From contig NZ_JAGGOO010000148.1 of NCBI RefSeq assembly GCF_018614415.1, positions 1 to 32,962 on the forward strand: a stretch of 32,962 nucleotides of DNA. The letters run 5' to 3'. Source of the DNA: Streptomyces sp. ISL-12 (GTDB taxonomy: Bacteria > Actinomycetota > Actinomycetes > Streptomycetales > Streptomycetaceae). The notes under the pieces were generated by a model, which saw only the letters and a list, made by a program, of their open reading frames with translations, was not told the DNA's origin and ran no database searches. Positions 30,636-32,962 of this stretch are shown one piece after another. Both the position numbers and the translations under genes were made by a program. The stretch's first letter is position 1; every line of letters begins with the position of its first letter.

Positions 30636-32888
30636 TTGTCAAACACCGAATATCCGGACGATGAATTGCGGCACGAGCAGCAATTCATCGACGGACTGTA
30701 CGCGCGTGTGGACGCGCTGCGCGGCGACACCGAATCCTCGGTCACCGACGCGCTCGCGCAGGGCGACACCCCCATGCAGGCCCGGCTGGAGAGGGACATC
30801 CTGGTCGCCGAGCGCTCCGGGCTGCTCGCCGCGCTGAACGCGGTGGACGGCTCGCTCTGCTTCGGCCGGATCGACCTCGCCTCCGGGGAGGACCACCACA
30901 TCGGCCGGATCGGGCTGCGCGCCGACGACGCCGAACGCACCCCGGTCCTGATCGACTGGCGGGCCGACGTTGCCCGCCCCTTCTACCTGGCCACCGGCCA
31001 CACCCCGATGGGCCTGCGCCGCCGCCGGCACATCACCGGCGACGGCCGCCGGGTCACCGCCCTGCACGACGAGATCCTCGACCTCGGGGACCGGACCCGC
31101 ACCGGGTACGAGGACCCGTCCGGCGACGCCGTGCTGCTGGCCGCGCTGAACTCGGCGCGCACCGGCCGCATGGGCGACATCGTGCAGACCATCCAGGCCG
31201 ACCAGGACCGCATCATCCGCGCCCCGCACCGCGGCGTCCTGGTCGTCGAGGGCGGCCCCGGCACCGGCAAGACCGCCGTCGCCCTGCACCGGGCGGCGTA
31301 CCTGCTCTACGAGCACCGGGAACTGCTCGCCAAGCGCGCCGTCCTCATCGTCGGCCCCAACCCGGCCTTCCTCGGCTACATCGGCGAGGTGCTGCCCTCG
31401 CTCGGCGAGACCGGCGTCCTGCTGGGCACCGTCGGTGAGCTGTTCCCCGGCGTGAGGGCGACGGCCACGGACACCCCCGAGGCGGCGGCCGTGAAGGGCC
31501 GGGCCGGGATGGCCGACGTACTCGCCGAGGTGGTCCGCGCCCGGCAGGCGCTGCCCGATCCGGTGATCGCCATCGAGCACGAGCGCGAGATCCTGATGCT
31601 CGACGACGACCTGGTCAGGGTCGCCCGGGAGCGCACCCGTGCCGCGAAGCTGCCGCACAACGCGGCCCGCGAGCACTTCGAGGGCCACGTCCTCAACACG
31701 CTCACCGACCTGTACGCCGAGCGCATCGGCACCGACCCCTACGACGGCAGCAGCCTCCTGGACGCCGCCGACATCACCCAGATCCGCGACGAACTCGCCG
31801 AGAACCCGGACGTCTGGTCCGCCATCGACCAGCTCTGGCCGAGGATCACCCCGCAGCGGCTGGTCGCCGACTTCCTCGCCGCGCCGGAGGAGTTCCTCCC
31901 CGCCGAGGACGCCGCCGCCGTACGCCGCCCGGTGACCCGGCGCTGGACGGAGGCCGACGTACCGCTGCTCGACGAGGCCGCCGAGCTGCTCGGCGAGGAC
32001 GACCGGCCGGCCCGCGACCGGGCCGCCCGCGAGCGGGCGGAGCAGGTGGCGTACGCGCAGGGGGTCCTGGACGTCTCCTACGCCTCCCGGACGTACGAGT
32101 TCGAGGACAAGGACGAGGAGGACTCCGAGGTCCTGTCCGCGCACGACATCATCGACGCCGAGCGGTTCGCCGAACGCCAGGAGGAGGACGACCACCGCAG
32201 CGCCGCCGAGCGCGCCGCCGCCGACCGCACCTGGGCCTTCGGCCACATCATCGTCGACGAGGCGCAGGAGCTGTCGCCCATGGCCTGGCGGCTGCTGATG
32301 CGGCGCAGCCCGACCCGCTCGATGACGCTGGTCGGCGACCCGGCGCAGACCGCGGAGGCGGCCGGTGTCGGCTCCTGGTCGAAGATCCTCGCCCCCTACG
32401 TCGAGGACCGCTGGGAGCACACCCGCCTCGGCGTCAACTACCGCACCCCCGCCGAGATCATGGACGTCGCGGCGGCCGTGGTCCGCGCCGAGGACCCCGC
32501 CTTCGAGCCGCCCAGCTCGGTCCGGTCCACCGGCGTACGGCCGTTCGTGCGCGCCGTCGACGACCTGCCGGCGGCGGTGGCCGAGGCGGTCGCCGAACTC
32601 ACCCCCGACGAGGGACGCCTCGCCGTCATCGCCCCGCGCGACCTGCACGAGGCCCTCGCCGCCCGGCTGGACGGCGTCACGGCGGGCACCGGCCCCGACC
32701 TCACCCGCACGGTCGTCCTGCTCGACCCCCGCCAGTCCAAGGGCCTGGAGTTCGACTCCGTCCTGGTCGTCGAACCGGGCCGGTACGGGACGAGCGACCT
32801 GTACGTGGCGCTGACCCGGGCCACGCAGCGGCTGGGGGTGCTGCACACGGGGGCCTTGCCGAAGGGGCTGGTGGACATGGCTCCCTAG
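30636..32888 (+). CDS. helD: HelD-type UvrD-like ATPase, RNA polymerase recycling factor
   Basis: 750 residues from TTG 30636, with GGGAG 5 nt upstream. The N-terminal arm (HEQQFIDGLYARVDALRGD, helical) is typical of HelD and is used to reach into RNA polymerase. ATPase motifs: Walker A GGPGTGKT (206-213), Walker B VDEAQ with Asp541/Glu542, VGDPAQTAE, VNYRTPAEI, QSKGLEFDSV and YVALTRATQ. Between the ATPase halves lies an insertion rich in Asp/Glu (about 465-520). Known: HelD proteins use ATP binding and hydrolysis to pull stalled RNA polymerase off DNA; related HelR proteins also protect from rifampicin. No rifampicin-associated element was seen upstream, so the general HelD role is preferred. 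Confidence 0.92.
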   Translation: MSNTEYPDDELRHEQQFIDGLYARVDALRGDTESSVTDALAQGDTPMQARLERDILVAERSGLLAALNAVDGSLCFGRIDLASGEDHHIGRIGLRADDAERTPVLIDWRADVARPFYLATGHTPMGLRRRRHITGDGRRVTALHDEILDLGDRTRTGYEDPSGDAVLLAALNSARTGRMGDIVQTIQADQDRIIRAPHRGVLVVEGGPGTGKTAVALHRAAYLLYEHRELLAKRAVLIVGPNPAFLGYIGEVLPSLGETGVLLGTVGELFPGVRATATDTPEAAAVKGRAGMADVLAEVVRARQALPDPVIAIEHEREILMLDDDLVRVARERTRAAKLPHNAAREHFEGHVLNTLTDLYAERIGTDPYDGSSLLDAADITQIRDELAENPDVWSAIDQLWPRITPQRLVADFLAAPEEFLPAEDAAAVRRPVTRRWTEADVPLLDEAAELLGEDDRPARDRAARERAEQVAYAQGVLDVSYASRTYEFEDKDEEDSEVLSAHDIIDAERFAERQEEDDHRSAAERAAADRTWAFGHIIVDEAQELSPMAWRLLMRRSPTRSMTLVGDPAQTAEAAGVGSWSKILAPYVEDRWEHTRLGVNYRTPAEIMDVAAAVVRAEDPAFEPPSSVRSTGVRPFVRAVDDLPAAVAEAVAELTPDEGRLAVIAPRDLHEALAARLDGVTAGTGPDLTRTVVLLDPRQSKGLEFDSVLVVEPGRYGTSDLYVALTRATQRLGVLHTGALPKGLVDMAP
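30659..30690 (+). repeat. 11-bp perfect inverted repeat in the first codons of helD
   Basis: CGATGAATTGC (30659-30669) and GCAATTCATCG (30680-30690) are perfect complements around a 10-nt spacer, within codons 8-19. It would form a stable mRNA hairpin about 20 nt after the TTG start, or serve as a DNA operator downstream of the promoter. Confidence 0.85.
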
Positions 32889-32903
32889 GGCCTGTCGTTT
32901 GGA

Positions 32904-32962
32904 TCACGCCGCAGACGCGGGGTCTGGCACGCGCATCTGCGGCGTTGTCGTCACTCGCCGAC
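32904..32962 (-). other. Possible 3' end of a minus-strand ORF or repeat edge
   Basis: An open minus-strand frame enters from beyond the window and stops at 32904. It ends TTTPQMRVPDPASAA. Too short to judge as a gene. It is superposed on the stem-loop 32906-32945, so the reading frame may be accidental. Confidence 0.2.
32906..32945. repeat. Stem-loop at the window edge, after helD
   Basis: ACGCCGCAGA (32906-32915) and TCTGCGGCGT (32936-32945) form a perfect 10-bp stem with a 20-nt loop, 18 nt after the helD stop, preceded by CCTGTCGTTTGGATC. It can terminate helD, or it may be part of a dispersed element continuing outside the window. Confidence 0.55.

Overview
The window is high-GC actinobacterial chromosome, almost certainly Streptomyces. 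Third codon positions are strongly GC-rich, many genes start with GTG, overlapping GTGA/ATGA stop-start junctions are common, and the order icmA - thioredoxin/TPR protein - pyk - ackA - pta - pfkA - sugar ABC transporter - merR/trx - helD matches, from memory, the SCO5413-SCO5439 region of S. coelicolor. No rRNA, tRNA, CRISPR array, integrase or complete insertion sequence was seen.

Layout. 1-2.2 kb: the 3' end of a GlxA-type copper radical oxidase converges on a lipoprotein GH6 glycanase (CslZ-like), a pair known from the cslA-glxA-cslZ polysaccharide locus. A 0.3 kb gap with a 7-bp tandem repeat and several inverted repeats follows. 2.5-5.8 kb: a MarR regulator, a DUF3817 membrane protein, the isobutyryl-CoA mutase large subunit (substrate residues Phe80/Gln198) preceded by a perfect 18-bp palindrome, and a convergent TetR regulator. 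6.0-7.0 kb: a CnoX/YbbN-like thioredoxin-TPR protein. 7.0-10.3 kb: a 0.65 kb leader with three TTAC/GTAA inverted repeats, then an uncharacterised three-gene operon (secreted DUF6230 protein, four-helix DUF6114 membrane protein, Ser/Thr/Asp-rich secreted protein).

10.3-16.5 kb: central carbon genes pyk, ackA and pta (leftward) and pfkA (rightward, divergent from pta). 16.5-20.5 kb: an XRE-type DNA-binding protein and a carbohydrate ABC importer lacking its own ATPase. 20.7-22.8 kb: a maleylpyruvate-isomerase-fold protein and an unusual internally repeated class III CoA-transferase. 22.8-23.9 kb: a decayed WhiJ-type regulator followed by an intact DUF397 gene. 23.9-25.7 kb: an ECF sigma factor with a membrane CU044_5270-family partner. 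25.8-29.6 kb: a CitA/DcuS-type sensor kinase and response regulator, divergent from a DctA-type C4-dicarboxylate transporter. 29.7-30.5 kb: a Cys-containing MerR regulator overlapping a thioredoxin gene. 30.6-32.9 kb: a HelD-type UvrD-like ATPase. The last ~70 bases hold a stem-loop that may be the edge of a dispersed repeat.

The best candidate for an undescribed system is the 7.7-10.3 kb operon. Its first and third proteins, on separate reading frames and with different overall architecture, share a C-terminal motif T[DN]VK-x8-GT-x4-GLH in identical spacing and an upstream LLG..PIT motif. This suggests two related exported domains working with one membrane protein.
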